DNA of 64,000 nucleotides from Pantoea vagans (GTDB lineage: Bacteria > Pseudomonadota > Gammaproteobacteria > Enterobacterales > Enterobacteriaceae). Shown piece after piece: positions 28,868 to 38,852 of the stretch (the first letter of the stretch is position 1; every line of letters starts with the position of its first letter). The notes beneath the pieces were generated by a model. The model was not told the origin of the DNA. It searched no databases and saw only the letters and a list, made by a program, of their open reading frames with translations. The stretch is from contig NZ_CP038853.1 of assembly GCF_004792415.1 (NCBI RefSeq), positions 3,534,001 to 3,598,000 on the forward strand, given 5' to 3'. Made by a program: the position numbers and the translations under genes.

Positions 28868-31800
28868 TCAGGATTCCGCATGGCGCAGACGACGCCATTG
28901 ACGTTGAGTGGCACGGCCCAGACGGTCGAGCCACAGATAAACAACCGGTGTGGTAAACAGCGTCAGCAGCTGGCTGAGCGCCAGTCCGCCCGCGATGGCA
29001 ATCCCCAGCGGGCTGCGCAGATCGGCATCACCGCCGCTGCCCAGCGCCAGCGGCAACGCGCCGAAGAAGGCGGCCAGCGTAGTCATCATGATCGGCCGGA
29101 AGCGCATCAGGCACGCCTGGGTGATCGCCTGCTGCGGCGACATGCCCTGCCGCCGTTCCGCGTCGATGGCAAAATCGATCATCATGATGGCGTTCTTTTT
29201 CACGATGCCAATCAGCAGGATGATGCCAATCAGCGCGATCACCGTGAGCTGCGTGTTGGTCAGCAGCAGCAGTAACAGCGCGCCGACGCCCGCAGACGGC
29301 AGCGTCGAAAGAATGGTCAGCGGATGGATGTAGCTCTCGTAGAGCACGCCGAGCACGATATAAACCGCTGCCAGCGCCGCCAGAATCAGCCACGGCATGG
29401 TGGCGGTCAGCTGGGAAAAGGCGGCGGCGGTACCGGCAAAACCGGCATGAATGGTCGATGGCAGGCCCAGCTTCGCCATCGCCTGTTTAATGAGTAACTG
29501 CGCCTGCTCCAGCGAGATGCCCTCATTGAGGTTGAATGCTACGGTACTGGTGGCGGACTGGCCCTGATGCGCCACCGACAGCGGCGCATTGCCGCCGCTG
29601 AAGCGGGCAAAGGCGGAGAGCGGCACGCGGTCACCGCTGTCATTAATCACATAAAGCTGCTGCAGCGTCTCAGGATTCGCGGTGTCGCTGTCCTGCAGCG
29701 ACATCACCACGTGATACTGATTCAGGGTGTGATAGAGCGTGGCGATCTGCCGCTGGCTGAACGCATTGTTCAGCAGCGTATCGAGCATTTTCACGTTGAC
29801 GCCCAGCCGGGTAGCACGGTCGCGGTCAATGGTCAGCTCCACCTCCTGCCCGCCGGTCTGCGAGTCGGAGTCCACGCTGTTGAGCTGGGGGATCGCCGCC
29901 AGCGCCGCCTGCACTTTCGGCGTCCAGATCCGCAGCAGATCCAGATCGTCCGCCTGCAGGCTGTACTGATACGTGGCGTTAGCGCTGCGTCCGCCAATGT
30001 GCAGATCCTGCGCCGCCATCAGGAACATCTGCGCCCCGGCGATGTGGCTGGTTTTACGCGTCAGCCGGTTGGCCACTTCGCTGGCCGTGGCATCACGCTG
30101 GTCAAAGTCCTTCAGCCGCACAAAGAAGTTGGCGCTGTTGCGGGAGCCAAACATCCCGCTGCCCATCGACGACATCACGCTTTCGACCGCCGGATCCTCC
30201 TGAATGATTTTGGTGAACATCAGCATTTTCGGCTTCATCGCCTGAAATGAAATGTTCTGATCGGCGCGCAGCGCGCCCATCAGTAGCCCGGTGTCCTGGT
30301 TCGGGAAAAAGCCCTTCTGCACTACGGTAAAGAGAAAAACATTCAGCAGCACGGTCAGCAGCAGACTGAGCAGCGTCAGTTTCTGATGGCGCATCACCCA
30401 GGCCAGCCCGCGCCCGTAGGCGGCCAGCAGGCGGTTCAGCTGATTTTCAATAAACTGATAAAGCGGATGCGGCCGCTGGCTGACGGGCGGCTTTGGTTTC
30501 AGCAGACGTGCGCAGAGCATCGGCGTCAGGCTGAGCGAGACAAACAGCGAGATCAGCAGCGACACGGTGAGCGTCACGGCAAACTCGCGGAACAGTCGCC
30601 CGACAATGCTGCCCATCAGCAGGATCGGGATGAACACCGCAATCAGCGACACGGTCATTGACAGCACGGTGAAACTCACCTCCTGCGCCCCGCGCAGCGC
30701 CGCCCGCAGCGGGCTCAACCCGCGCTCAATGTGACGGGTGATGTTCTCCAGCACCACAATCGCATCATCCACCACGAAGCCGGTGGAGATAATCAGCGCC
30801 ATCAGCGACAGGTTATCCAGACTGTATCCCAGCAGGTACATCACCGCGCAGGTGCCGATCAGCGACACCGGCAGCGCCAGCGCCGGAATGATCACCGCCT
30901 GCAGATTGCGCAGGAAAACAAACACCACCGCAATGACCAGCAGCACCGCGATCAGCAGCGTCTCTTCGGTGTCATACAGCGAGGCGCGCACGCCGGGCGA
31001 GCGGTCAACCACCACTTTCAGCTGGCTGTCCGCGGGCAGGCTCTTTTCCAGCAGCGGCAGCTGCGCTTTGATCGCATCGATGGTTTCGAGCATGTTAGCG
31101 CCCGCCTGACGTTTGATGCCGATCATCACCGCAGGCGTGGCATTCAGAAATCCCGCCTGATAGCGATCTTCCACCGAGTCATAGACGGTGGCGACGTCGC
31201 GCAGCCGTACCGCCTTGCCCTGCTGATACGTGATGATCAGATCGCGATAGCTGGCGGCTTTTTCCAGCTGGCCGTTGCTGTCCACCAGCCACGACTGGTC
31301 ACTGCCCTGCAAAATTCCCTTGGGCAGATTGGTGGTGCTGTTGGCAACGGCGGCACGCACCGTCTCCAGCGAGATGCCGTAATGGGTCAGCTTCAGCAGC
31401 TGCAGATCAATCCGCACCGCGGGCAAGGCGCTGCCCATCAGTGACACTTCGCCCACGCCCTGCACCTGCCCCATTGCCTGTTCGATCTTGCTCTCCGCCA
31501 GATCGTAAAGCTCGCCGGGTGTGCGGGTGGCGGAGGTCAGCGCCAGCATCACAATCGGCGCATCCGACGGGTTGGCTTTGCGATAAGTTGGCAGCGAGGC
31601 CATCGCGCTCGGCAGCAGGCTACGCGACGCGTTGATCGCCGCCTGCACGTCGCGCGCCGCGCCGTTGATATCGCGGTCCAGCTCAAACTGCAGGATGATG
31701 CTGCTGGAGCCCTGCGAACTGCTGGAGGTCATCTCACTGATACCGGCAATCTGCCCCAGCGAACGTTCCAGCGGGGTGGCGACCGTCGCCGCCATGGTTT

Positions 31801-31969
31801 CCGGGCTGGCTCCCGCCAGGCTGGCGCTGACCATGATGGTCGGAAAATCGACCTGCGGCAGCGGTGCCACCGGCAGCAGCCGGTAGCCCAGCGCGCCGAG
31901 CAGCAGGATCGCCAGCGTCAGCAGCAGCGTCGCCACCGGACGAAAGATAAACAGCCGGGTCAGATTCAT
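28868..31969 (-). CDS. mdtC: RND multidrug efflux pump, MdtC/MuxC-type
   Basis: The 1033-residue protein has the HAE1-RND plan: a first membrane helix ([19 protein letters not shown]), periplasmic porter/docking regions, helices 2-6 around residues 330-540, then a repeat of the arrangement. The proton-relay region around [13 protein letters not shown] (near residue 400) is intact. It is the second of two RND subunits and should form a heterotrimer with the protein encoded just upstream, as MdtB and MdtC do. The start overlaps the previous gene by four bases. The symbol is by similarity; MuxC is an equally good name. Confidence 0.88.
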   Translation of the reverse strand: MNLTRLFIFRPVATLLLTLAILLLGALGYRLLPVAPLPQVDFPTIMVSASLAGASPETMAATVATPLERSLGQIAGISEMTSSSSQGSSSIILQFELDRDINGAARDVQAAINASRSLLPSAMASLPTYRKANPSDAPIVMLALTSATRTPGELYDLAESKIEQAMGQVQGVGEVSLMGSALPAVRIDLQLLKLTHYGISLETVRAAVANSTTNLPKGILQGSDQSWLVDSNGQLEKAASYRDLIITYQQGKAVRLRDVATVYDSVEDRYQAGFLNATPAVMIGIKRQAGANMLETIDAIKAQLPLLEKSLPADSQLKVVVDRSPGVRASLYDTEETLLIAVLLVIAVVFVFLRNLQAVIIPALALPVSLIGTCAVMYLLGYSLDNLSLMALIISTGFVVDDAIVVLENITRHIERGLSPLRAALRGAQEVSFTVLSMTVSLIAVFIPILLMGSIVGRLFREFAVTLTVSLLISLFVSLSLTPMLCARLLKPKPPVSQRPHPLYQFIENQLNRLLAAYGRGLAWVMRHQKLTLLSLLLTVLLNVFLFTVVQKGFFPNQDTGLLMGALRADQNISFQAMKPKMLMFTKIIQEDPAVESVMSSMGSGMFGSRNSANFFVRLKDFDQRDATASEVANRLTRKTSHIAGAQMFLMAAQDLHIGGRSANATYQYSLQADDLDLLRIWTPKVQAALAAIPQLNSVDSDSQTGGQEVELTIDRDRATRLGVNVKMLDTLLNNAFSQRQIATLYHTLNQYHVVMSLQDSDTANPETLQQLYVINDSGDRVPLSAFARFSGGNAPLSVAHQGQSATSTVAFNLNEGISLEQAQLLIKQAMAKLGLPSTIHAGFAGTAAAFSQLTATMPWLILAALAAVYIVLGVLYESYIHPLTILSTLPSAGVGALLLLLLTNTQLTVIALIGIILLIGIVKKNAIMMIDFAIDAERRQGMSPQQAITQACLMRFRPIMMTTLAAFFGALPLALGSGGDADLRSPLGIAIAGGLALSQLLTLFTTPVVYLWLDRLGRATQRQWRRLRHAES

Positions 31970-34900
31970 TGCCCGCTCCGCGCCTGCTGCTGACGGCGTT
32001 TCACCCAGGCGTTGCCGCGCTGCGCCAGCCCGTCAAACCAGAGGTAGATGACCGGCGTGGAGAAGAGCGTCAGCACCTGACTGACAATCAGCCCGCCGAC
32101 AATCACCAGCCCCAGCGGCTGACGCAGTTCGGCACCCGAGCCGGAGGCGAGCATCAGCGGCAGCGCGCCGAGCAGCGCCGCCATCGTCGTCATCAGGATC
32201 GGGCGGAAGCGCAGCAGGCAGGCCTGATGAATCGCCTCACGCGCGCTGAGGTGCTGCTGATGTTCCGCCTCCAGTGCGAAGTCGATCATCATAATGGCGT
32301 TCTTTTTCACGATGCCGATCAGCAGGATGACGCCAATCAGCGCAATCAGGCTGAACTCCGTGCCCGCCAGCAGCAGCGTCAGCAGCGCGCCCACCGCCGC
32401 CGACGGCAGCGTAGAGAGAATCGTGACCGGATGGATAAAGCTTTCGTAGAGGATACCGAGCACCACATACATGGTGATCAGCGCCGCCAGAATCAGCCAC
32501 AGCGTGTTGCCGGTGGCGCTCTGGAACGCCGAGGTTTCCCCCTGATAGCGCAGCGTAGTGCTCTCCGGCAGCTGCAGCTGCTGGCGCACCTCCGCAATTG
32601 CCTGCTGACCATCCTCCAGCGAGTAGCCTGGATTAAGGTTGAAGGAGATCATCACCGCCGGGAACTGATTCAGTCGCATATGCATCAGCGAACCGGTGCG
32701 CTGATGAATCGTCGCAATAGCGGTGAGTTTCACCATCCCGCTGCTGGCCGTAGTGCTGTCCGAACCTGAGGTCGACGTCGACGTTGATGAAGACGTTGAT
32801 GAAGACGTGGATGAAGAGGTGGACGAAGAGGCAGATGACGTCGTGCTGGTGGATGACGACGAACTGCTGCTGGTGGACGGCTGCAGATAAACATCATCAA
32901 ACGACGCCGGCCCCTGCTGGTAAGCAGGCGCCACTTCCAGCACCACCCGATACTGATTCGACTGGGTAAAAATAGTCGAGACCAGCCGCTGACCAAACGC
33001 GTTATAGAGCGCAGTGTCCACGTCCGATGCGGTAATGCCGAAACGCGCCGCTTTGTCGCGGTTCAGCTCCACGTAAGAGACACGCCCCTGATCCTGGAGG
33101 TTACTCACCACCCCATTAAACTCGGGCCGCTGCTGCAAGGCCGCCACCAGTTTCGGCGACGTGCGGACCAGATTTTCACTGTCGGCGTCGTCAAGGGTGA
33201 ACTGATACTGACTCGGCGACACCTGATCGTTGACGGTGAGATCCTGCGCTGGCTGCAGATAGAGCCGGATACCCGGCACGCTGGCGGTCGCCTGGTTCAG
33301 CTGGCTGATGACCTCGCTGGCACTGAGATCGCGCGAGCCAAACGGCTTAAGGTTGATCTGCAACCGTCCGCTGTTGAGACTGGTGTTGGTGCCGTCGATA
33401 CCGATGGTCGATGAGACACTCTCCACCGCCGGGTTTTTCAGGATAAGTTTAGAGAGCGCCTGCTGGCGCGTAGCCATCGCGTTAAACGAGACATCCTGTG
33501 AGGCGACGGTAACGCCCTGAATCAGCCCGGTATCCTGCGTCGGGAAGAAGCCTTTCGGCACCATCAGATAGAGCAGCGCCGTCAGCCCGAAGGTCGCCAG
33601 CGCCACCAGCAGCGTCAGTTTCTGATGATTCAGCACTACGGTCAGCAGCCGGTCATAGCCGCGCACCAGCCGGTCAAACAGCGCGCCGCCCTTGCGGGCA
33701 AAGGTTGACTGCTGCTCTGGCGGAATGTGCCGCAGCAGATACGCGCACAGCATCGGGGTCAGCGTCAGCGACACCAGCATCGATACCAGGATCGTCACCG
33801 CCAGCGTAATCGCGAACTCCCGGAACAGCCGCCCGACCACATCGCCCATAAACAGCAGCGGGATCAGCACCGCAATCAGTGAAAAGGTCAGCGAAATGAT
33901 GGTGAAGCCAATCTGCTGTGAGCCTTTCAGCGCGGCTTCCATCGGTGACTCGCCCTGCTCCAGCCGCCGGGAGATGTTCTCGACCACCACGATCGCGTCA
34001 TCGATGACAAAGCCGGTGGCGATGGTCAGCGCCATCAGCGACAGATTATTCAGGCTGAAGCCCGCCAGATACATCACGCCAAAGGTGCCGACCAGCGACA
34101 GCGGCACCGCCACGCTGGGGATCAGCGTGGCGGCCACATTACGCAGGAACAGAAAGGTCACCATTACCACCAGCGCAATCGACAGCATTAACTCAAACTG
34201 CACGTCGCTGATTGAGGCACGAATGGTCTGGGTGCGGTCGGAGAGAATGGTCATCTTCACCCCGTCCGGCAGCGCCGCCTGCAATGCAGGAAGCTGCGCC
34301 TTGATGTTGTCCACCACCTGAATCACGTTTGCGCCGGGCTGACGCTGCACGCTGATGACAATCGCGGGCTGGTTATTGGCCCATGCGGACTGGAAGCTGT
34401 TCTCCGGACCCTGTTCAATATGGGCGATATCTTTCAGGCGCAGCGCCGCGCCGTTCTCGTAAGTGAGGATCAGGTTGCCGTACTCTTCAGCGGTGCGCAG
34501 CTGATCGTTGGCGTCGATGGTGACCGAATGATATTTGCCGTCAAAGCCGCCTTTGGAGCCATTGACGTTGCTGTTGCCGATCAGCGTGTTCACCGCCTCC
34601 AGCGTCAGATGATGCGCCGCCAGCGCCTGCGGGTTCATCTGCACCCGAATTGCGGGCTGATGACCGCCCGCCAGCGTCACCATGCCGACGCCGGAAATCT
34701 GCGACAGCTTCAGCGCCACCCGGGTATTCACCAGATCCTGCACCTCTGTCAGCGGCAGCGTGTCTGAACTGGCTGCCAGCGTCACCACCGCGCTGTCCGC
34801 CGGATTGACCTTTTTGTAGGTCGGCGGATTAGGCAGATCGTCAGGCAGCAGGTTATTTGCCGCGTTAATGGCCGCCTGTACTTCCTGCTCGGCGACATCC

Positions 34901-35202
34901 AGCGACAGATCGAGGCTGAACTTCAGGGTAATGATCGACGAGCCGCTGGCGCTGGTGGAGCTCATCTGGCTCAGCCCCGCCATCTGCCCTAACTGACGCT
35001 CCAGCGGTGAGGTGACCGACGACGCCATGACATCCGGGCTGGCGCCCGGATAAAGCGTGGTGACCTGAATGGTCGGATAGTCGACCTGCGGCAACGCCGA
35101 GGTCGACAGGAATTTATAGGCAAAGATGCCCGCGATTAGCACGCCGACCATCAGCAGAATGGTGGCGACCGGACGCAGAATAAACAGGCGAGACGGATTC
35201 AT
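31966..35202 (-). CDS. mdtB: RND multidrug efflux pump, MdtB/MuxB-type, with a Ser/Thr-rich insertion
   Basis: The 1078-residue RND subunit carries the proton-relay segment [20 protein letters not shown] near residue 400 and both periplasmic halves. It is about 40 residues longer than E. coli MdtB. The excess is a run of almost pure Ser and Thr at about residues 773-818, placed in the second periplasmic half between VYLQP and [10 protein letters not shown], where a short beta-hairpin is expected. It overlaps mdtA (upstream) and mdtC (downstream) by four bases each. It is most likely functional, with a flexible surface loop. Confidence 0.88.
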   Translation of the reverse strand: MNPSRLFILRPVATILLMVGVLIAGIFAYKFLSTSALPQVDYPTIQVTTLYPGASPDVMASSVTSPLERQLGQMAGLSQMSSTSASGSSIITLKFSLDLSLDVAEQEVQAAINAANNLLPDDLPNPPTYKKVNPADSAVVTLAASSDTLPLTEVQDLVNTRVALKLSQISGVGMVTLAGGHQPAIRVQMNPQALAAHHLTLEAVNTLIGNSNVNGSKGGFDGKYHSVTIDANDQLRTAEEYGNLILTYENGAALRLKDIAHIEQGPENSFQSAWANNQPAIVISVQRQPGANVIQVVDNIKAQLPALQAALPDGVKMTILSDRTQTIRASISDVQFELMLSIALVVMVTFLFLRNVAATLIPSVAVPLSLVGTFGVMYLAGFSLNNLSLMALTIATGFVIDDAIVVVENISRRLEQGESPMEAALKGSQQIGFTIISLTFSLIAVLIPLLFMGDVVGRLFREFAITLAVTILVSMLVSLTLTPMLCAYLLRHIPPEQQSTFARKGGALFDRLVRGYDRLLTVVLNHQKLTLLVALATFGLTALLYLMVPKGFFPTQDTGLIQGVTVASQDVSFNAMATRQQALSKLILKNPAVESVSSTIGIDGTNTSLNSGRLQINLKPFGSRDLSASEVISQLNQATASVPGIRLYLQPAQDLTVNDQVSPSQYQFTLDDADSENLVRTSPKLVAALQQRPEFNGVVSNLQDQGRVSYVELNRDKAARFGITASDVDTALYNAFGQRLVSTIFTQSNQYRVVLEVAPAYQQGPASFDDVYLQPSTSSSSSSSTSTTSSASSSTSSSTSSSTSSSTSTSTSGSDSTTASSGMVKLTAIATIHQRTGSLMHMRLNQFPAVMISFNLNPGYSLEDGQQAIAEVRQQLQLPESTTLRYQGETSAFQSATGNTLWLILAALITMYVVLGILYESFIHPVTILSTLPSAAVGALLTLLLAGTEFSLIALIGVILLIGIVKKNAIMMIDFALEAEHQQHLSAREAIHQACLLRFRPILMTTMAALLGALPLMLASGSGAELRQPLGLVIVGGLIVSQVLTLFSTPVIYLWFDGLAQRGNAWVKRRQQQARSGQ
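32755..32885 (-). repeat. Low-complexity Ser/Thr codon tract inside mdtB
   Basis: On the coding strand the tract is made of TCN and ACN codons and includes direct repeats of a 12-base unit, TCTTCATCAACG, and close variants. A reading-frame-preserving, slippage-prone array of this kind can change length in 3-base steps. Confidence 0.8.
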
Positions 35203-36407
35203 TTCGATACAGCACCGGCAGCGGGCGTCTCATCCGCCAGCGTGACTTTGCTGCCGCTGGTCAGACGATCGATCCCTTCCGTCACCAGCCGATCGCCCGG
35301 CGAAACGCCGCTGAGGATCGCCTGCTGATCGTCGCCGAACGCCGGTCCGGTGGTGACCGCTTTGCGCGTGACGGTATGATCTTTGTTGATCACAAAGACG
35401 AAGCTGCCATCGCTGCTGAGCTGCAGCGCCTGCGCCGGGATCACCGTCGCGCCTTTCAGCACCCGGGTCTGCAGCCTGATATTCACAAACTGGTTAGCAA
35501 ACAGCGCTTCATCCCGGTTGGCAAACATCGCCTTCAGCGCCACGGTGCCGGTGGCGGTGTCGATCTGGTTGCTGATGAACTTCACTTCGCCGCTGGCGAG
35601 CGGATGCTGATTATCCTGATCGAACAGCGTCGCGGGCAAGCTTTGCCCCTGATGCAGCACGCTGACCAGCGCCGGGATGTCGCTTTGTGGCACGCTAAAG
35701 GTGACGGCGGCGGGCTGCATCTGAGTGATGGTGACCAGGCCGGTACTGCTGGAGCTCTGTACCATGTTGCCGGGATCGACCTGACGCAGACCGACGCGCC
35801 CGCTGATCGGGGCGGTGATCCGGGCATACTCAATGCTCAGCTTCGCACTGGCAATCTGCGCCTGATCGGCGGCGACAGCGCCGCGATACTGCCCGACGGT
35901 GGCAATCTGACTGTCCAGATCCTGACGCGCCAGCGCATCCTGCGCCGCCAGTTTGCGGTAACGCGCCAGCGTCAGCTCGGCACTTTTCAGCAGCGCCTGG
36001 TTTTCGCTGAGTTCAGCCTGATACTGGTTCAGCGTCGCCTGATAGCTGCGCGGATCGATCTGCGCCAGTAGCTGCCCGGCGCTGACCTTCTGCCCCTCAG
36101 TGAAGAAAACCTGCTCCAGCTGACCGTCAACGCGGCTGGTCACCGTCACGCTGGCGTTGGGGATCACCGTGCCGAGCGCGTTCAGCCACACCGGCACATC
36201 CGCCGTGCTGGCGACGCCGCTGTGAACCAGCGTTGCACCGCCGCCCATCATGCCAGGCGCACCCGGTCTGCCCGGCGGCATTCCCTCACCCGGCCCGTGC
36301 CCCGAAGAGAGCAGACGCCAGATAACGCCCGCGACAATCGCAACAACCAGCAACAGGAGCAGCCATTTAAGCCCAAAGGAACGCGCGGGGCGAGAAAGGT
36401 GAGTCAT
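35199..36407 (-). CDS. mdtA: RND efflux periplasmic adaptor, MdtA-type
   Basis: The 402-residue membrane-fusion protein has an N-terminal membrane anchor (residues 13-31, [19 protein letters not shown]), a glycine/proline-rich linker, a lipoyl-like half motif ([20 protein letters not shown]), an alpha-hairpin, a second lipoyl half ([20 protein letters not shown]) and beta-barrel and membrane-proximal domains. It links the inner-membrane pumps to the outer-membrane factor. It is the first gene of the four-gene operon mdtA-mdtB-mdtC-OMF, all with overlapping or touching ends. Confidence 0.92.
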   Translation of the reverse strand: MTHLSRPARSFGLKWLLLLLVVAIVAGVIWRLLSSGHGPGEGMPPGRPGAPGMMGGGATLVHSGVASTADVPVWLNALGTVIPNASVTVTSRVDGQLEQVFFTEGQKVSAGQLLAQIDPRSYQATLNQYQAELSENQALLKSAELTLARYRKLAAQDALARQDLDSQIATVGQYRGAVAADQAQIASAKLSIEYARITAPISGRVGLRQVDPGNMVQSSSSTGLVTITQMQPAAVTFSVPQSDIPALVSVLHQGQSLPATLFDQDNQHPLASGEVKFISNQIDTATGTVALKAMFANRDEALFANQFVNIRLQTRVLKGATVIPAQALQLSSDGSFVFVINKDHTVTRKAVTTGPAFGDDQQAILSGVSPGDRLVTEGIDRLTSGSKVTLADETPAAGAVSK

Positions 36408-36628
36408 CGTCGAACTCTTCAGATAAGCAGAAAAAGAAATCCCGGAACGTGCGGAATGCGGCAGTGAAAACCGGCTGTGGCGAGCAAAAAAACGCCAGGC
36501 GTCACGGCGGCCATTATCGGTGAAAGGCGACGCGCGTTTCTACCGGCAAACTGTCAGGGTTTCGTTAAGAACGATGATGATTTAACGGCGGTTGATACAG
36601 CCGAAAAGACAGGGCCCGGTGCGCAGGC

Positions 36629-36720
36629 AAAAAAAAACCCACGCATCTGCGTGGGTCGGTGTAATAACAGGGTCTCACTGCCGAAGCGGTGTTGTTTTCA
36701 CACCCATCAATACCTCTGGG
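36629..36720 (-). ncRNA. omrA: OmrA/OmrB-family small RNA, copy 1
   Basis: On the minus strand the RNA begins CCCAGAGGTATTGATGGGTG, which matches the conserved 5' seed region of E. coli OmrA and OmrB. It ends with an ACCCACGCA-GA-TGCGTGGGT stem and a run of T. The middle, about 50 bases, differs from copy 2 and contains a GCCGAAGC-type small hairpin. Omr RNAs act with Hfq to repress outer-membrane protein and curli regulator mRNAs, and are induced by EnvZ-OmpR. In E. coli the pair lies between aas and galR; here too. A weak -10-like GATAGC lies about 7 bases upstream of the 5' end. Confidence 0.9.
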
Positions 36721-36834
36721 ACTGCTATCCTCGCACTGTTTGACCGCGCGGAGACAGCAGGAAAACGCAACCGAATTCGGGGAAGTGCAACGAGGTGTGT
36801 ATATCCTTCACGCCTCGCTTACACTCTGATTTAA

Positions 36835-38574
36835 CTAAGATTTGTCCGAAGGGCTGGCCGCAGGCCTGGTGTAGATGGCATCCGGCGCAACGTTCATGTG
36901 TTTCAGTACCGGCCCCATGATGTTGCCGAATACCGGCGCAGCAACCGAACCACCGAAGTGATCGCCCGCCGTCGGATGGTTGATCATCACCACCAGCGCC
37001 ACTTCAGGATGGCTGGCGGGCGCGATACCGGCGGTGTAGTTGACGTAGCCGCCATCATACTTGCCGCTGGTGCCCATCTTTTCCGCCGTACCGGTTTTGG
37101 TTGCCAGACGGTAGCCCGGCACCGCCGCTTTCAGTCCGGTTCCGCCCGGTAGCACGTCGCTCTCCAGCATATGCACCACCTCTTTCACCGTTTCCGGATT
37201 GGCAACCTGGCGGCCCATGACCGGTGGCGTGACGCGGGTGATCGACAGCGGACGGTAAACGCCATAAGAGCCGAGCGTGGCGTATTCGCGGGCAATCTGC
37301 AGCGGCGTGACGCGCAGGCCATAACCAAAGGAGAAAGTGGCACGCTCAATGTCAGCCCAGCGGGCACGGTGCAGCGGGAAGTAACCGACGCTTTCGCCGG
37401 TCAGCCCTAATCCGGTCGGTTTGCCCAGGCCAAACGCATGATAGGTATTCACCAGCGCTTCCGCGGGCATCGCCAGCGCGAGATGAGAGACCCCGATGTC
37501 GCTCGATTTTTGCAGAATGCCGGTCATGGTCAGGCGCGGCCAGTGACCCACGTCGCGGATCAGGTGGCCGTTCACGCTGTAAGGCGTGGTGTCGATCACC
37601 GAGTCCGGGCGAACCAGATGGCGCTCCAGCGCTTCCATCACCACTAACGGCTTGACGGTCGATCCCGGTTCGTAGCTGTCATTGATGGCCGAGTTACGCA
37701 TCTGCGCCGGGGTGGCCCCTTCATAGTTGTTGGGGTTGAACGACGGATAAGAGGCCATCGCCAGAATCTCGCCGGTGTCGATTTTCACCAGCACGGCGGC
37801 ACCCGAGTCCGCCTTGTTGATCAGCACGCCGTCGCGCAGTTTGCTGTAAAGCGTGTACTGGTCATATTTGTCGATGCTGAGCTGGACCGTTGGCGGCTGC
37901 GTCGGCGGCTGGTAGTTGATCATCGCGATGATATTGCCTGCCGCATCCTGACGATAGACCTCTTTGCCCGGCTCGCCCTGCAAGACCTTATCAAAGCCTT
38001 TTTCCAGCCCGTTCAGGCCGACGTTATCCGCGCCGACGATGCCGATCAGTGGCGCAGAGGCTTCACTCATCGGATAGAAACGGCTGTCGTCATAAACTTC
38101 ACTGATGCCTTTCAGCTTCAGCTCTTTAATGTCTTTGGCGATGCCCAGTTCGACTTTACGTCCCAGATAGAGGAAGCGACGTTTCGGGTTGGCGGTGATC
38201 TGCGCCGCCAGCTCTTCGGGACGGGTGTTCAGCGCGGCCGCAAGATAGGCCCATTTGGCACTGGTAAAATCGGGGTTGCTCTCCAGCACGCGCAGTGGAT
38301 CCGCAATCACGTCGCGCGATGGCACGCTGAGCGCCAGCGCTTCGCCGTTACGATCCAGCAGGGTGCCGCGACTGGTCGGTAGCGTGACGGTTCGCAGCGA
38401 TCGCTGATCCGCTTCGTGCTCCAGCATCGGCTGATTCAGGAACTGCAGGTCCGCGACGCGCGCCAGCAGCACCACCAGGCAGGTCGTGACACCGAGGCAG
38501 ATTAGCCGAAAACGAAAAGGGTTAAAGGGCGCTTTTATCTGGTCTTTTCCCAGTAGTTTTTTAATCCGGGGCAT
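36835..38574 (-). CDS. PBP3/FtsI-type class B penicillin-binding protein (second copy type)
   Basis: The 579-residue protein aligns from end to end with E. coli FtsI: N-terminal cytoplasmic tail, membrane helix (about residues 25-45), pedestal domain with TSRGTLLDRNGEALA, and transpeptidase domain. Catalytic motifs: STVK at residues 305-308, SSD at 357-359 in place of SSN, and KTG at 493-495. The true ftsI lies in the mra/dcw cluster, so this isolated gene is a paralogue comparable to Salmonella PBP3-SAL, a cell-division transpeptidase used in acidic conditions. It lies between two Omr RNA genes. Confidence 0.88.
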   Translation of the reverse strand: MPRIKKLLGKDQIKAPFNPFRFRLICLGVTTCLVVLLARVADLQFLNQPMLEHEADQRSLRTVTLPTSRGTLLDRNGEALALSVPSRDVIADPLRVLESNPDFTSAKWAYLAAALNTRPEELAAQITANPKRRFLYLGRKVELGIAKDIKELKLKGISEVYDDSRFYPMSEASAPLIGIVGADNVGLNGLEKGFDKVLQGEPGKEVYRQDAAGNIIAMINYQPPTQPPTVQLSIDKYDQYTLYSKLRDGVLINKADSGAAVLVKIDTGEILAMASYPSFNPNNYEGATPAQMRNSAINDSYEPGSTVKPLVVMEALERHLVRPDSVIDTTPYSVNGHLIRDVGHWPRLTMTGILQKSSDIGVSHLALAMPAEALVNTYHAFGLGKPTGLGLTGESVGYFPLHRARWADIERATFSFGYGLRVTPLQIAREYATLGSYGVYRPLSITRVTPPVMGRQVANPETVKEVVHMLESDVLPGGTGLKAAVPGYRLATKTGTAEKMGTSGKYDGGYVNYTAGIAPASHPEVALVVMINHPTAGDHFGGSVAAPVFGNIMGPVLKHMNVAPDAIYTRPAASPSDKS

Positions 38575-38691
38575 GGCATTCCGCTGCGCAAAATAAAGAG
38601 AAAGGGGCTGGTGCCAGCAGTTATAAAGAAAGCGCTGGCCGTATAACAGGAAAACTGTGTATCAGTTCGTTATTGGCAACGGATTTTTGGC

Positions 38692-38767
38692 AAAAAAAAC
38701 CTGCGCATCTGCGCAGGTTGGTGTAATCAAGAAAATCTATTGATGTTCACCCATCAATACCTCTGGG
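38692..38767 (-). ncRNA. omrB: OmrA/OmrB-family small RNA, copy 2
   Basis: The 76-base RNA starts with the same 20 bases as copy 1 (CCCAGAGGTATTGATGGGTG). It then has a distinct middle, GTGAACATCAATAG..., and a terminator stem ACCTGCGCA-GA-TGCGCAGGT with eight T. The length and terminator are very like those of E. coli OmrB. A -10-like TACATT lies just upstream of the 5' end on the minus strand. Which copy should be called A or B is arbitrary here. Both should share seed-region targets. Confidence 0.92.
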
Positions 38768-38852
38768 ACCCTGAATGTAGCAAAGGGGATTGATCGGCTG
38801 CCATCGCCTAAACGCAACAGTTACCCGCAAAATGTAACCAGCCATGAGATCC

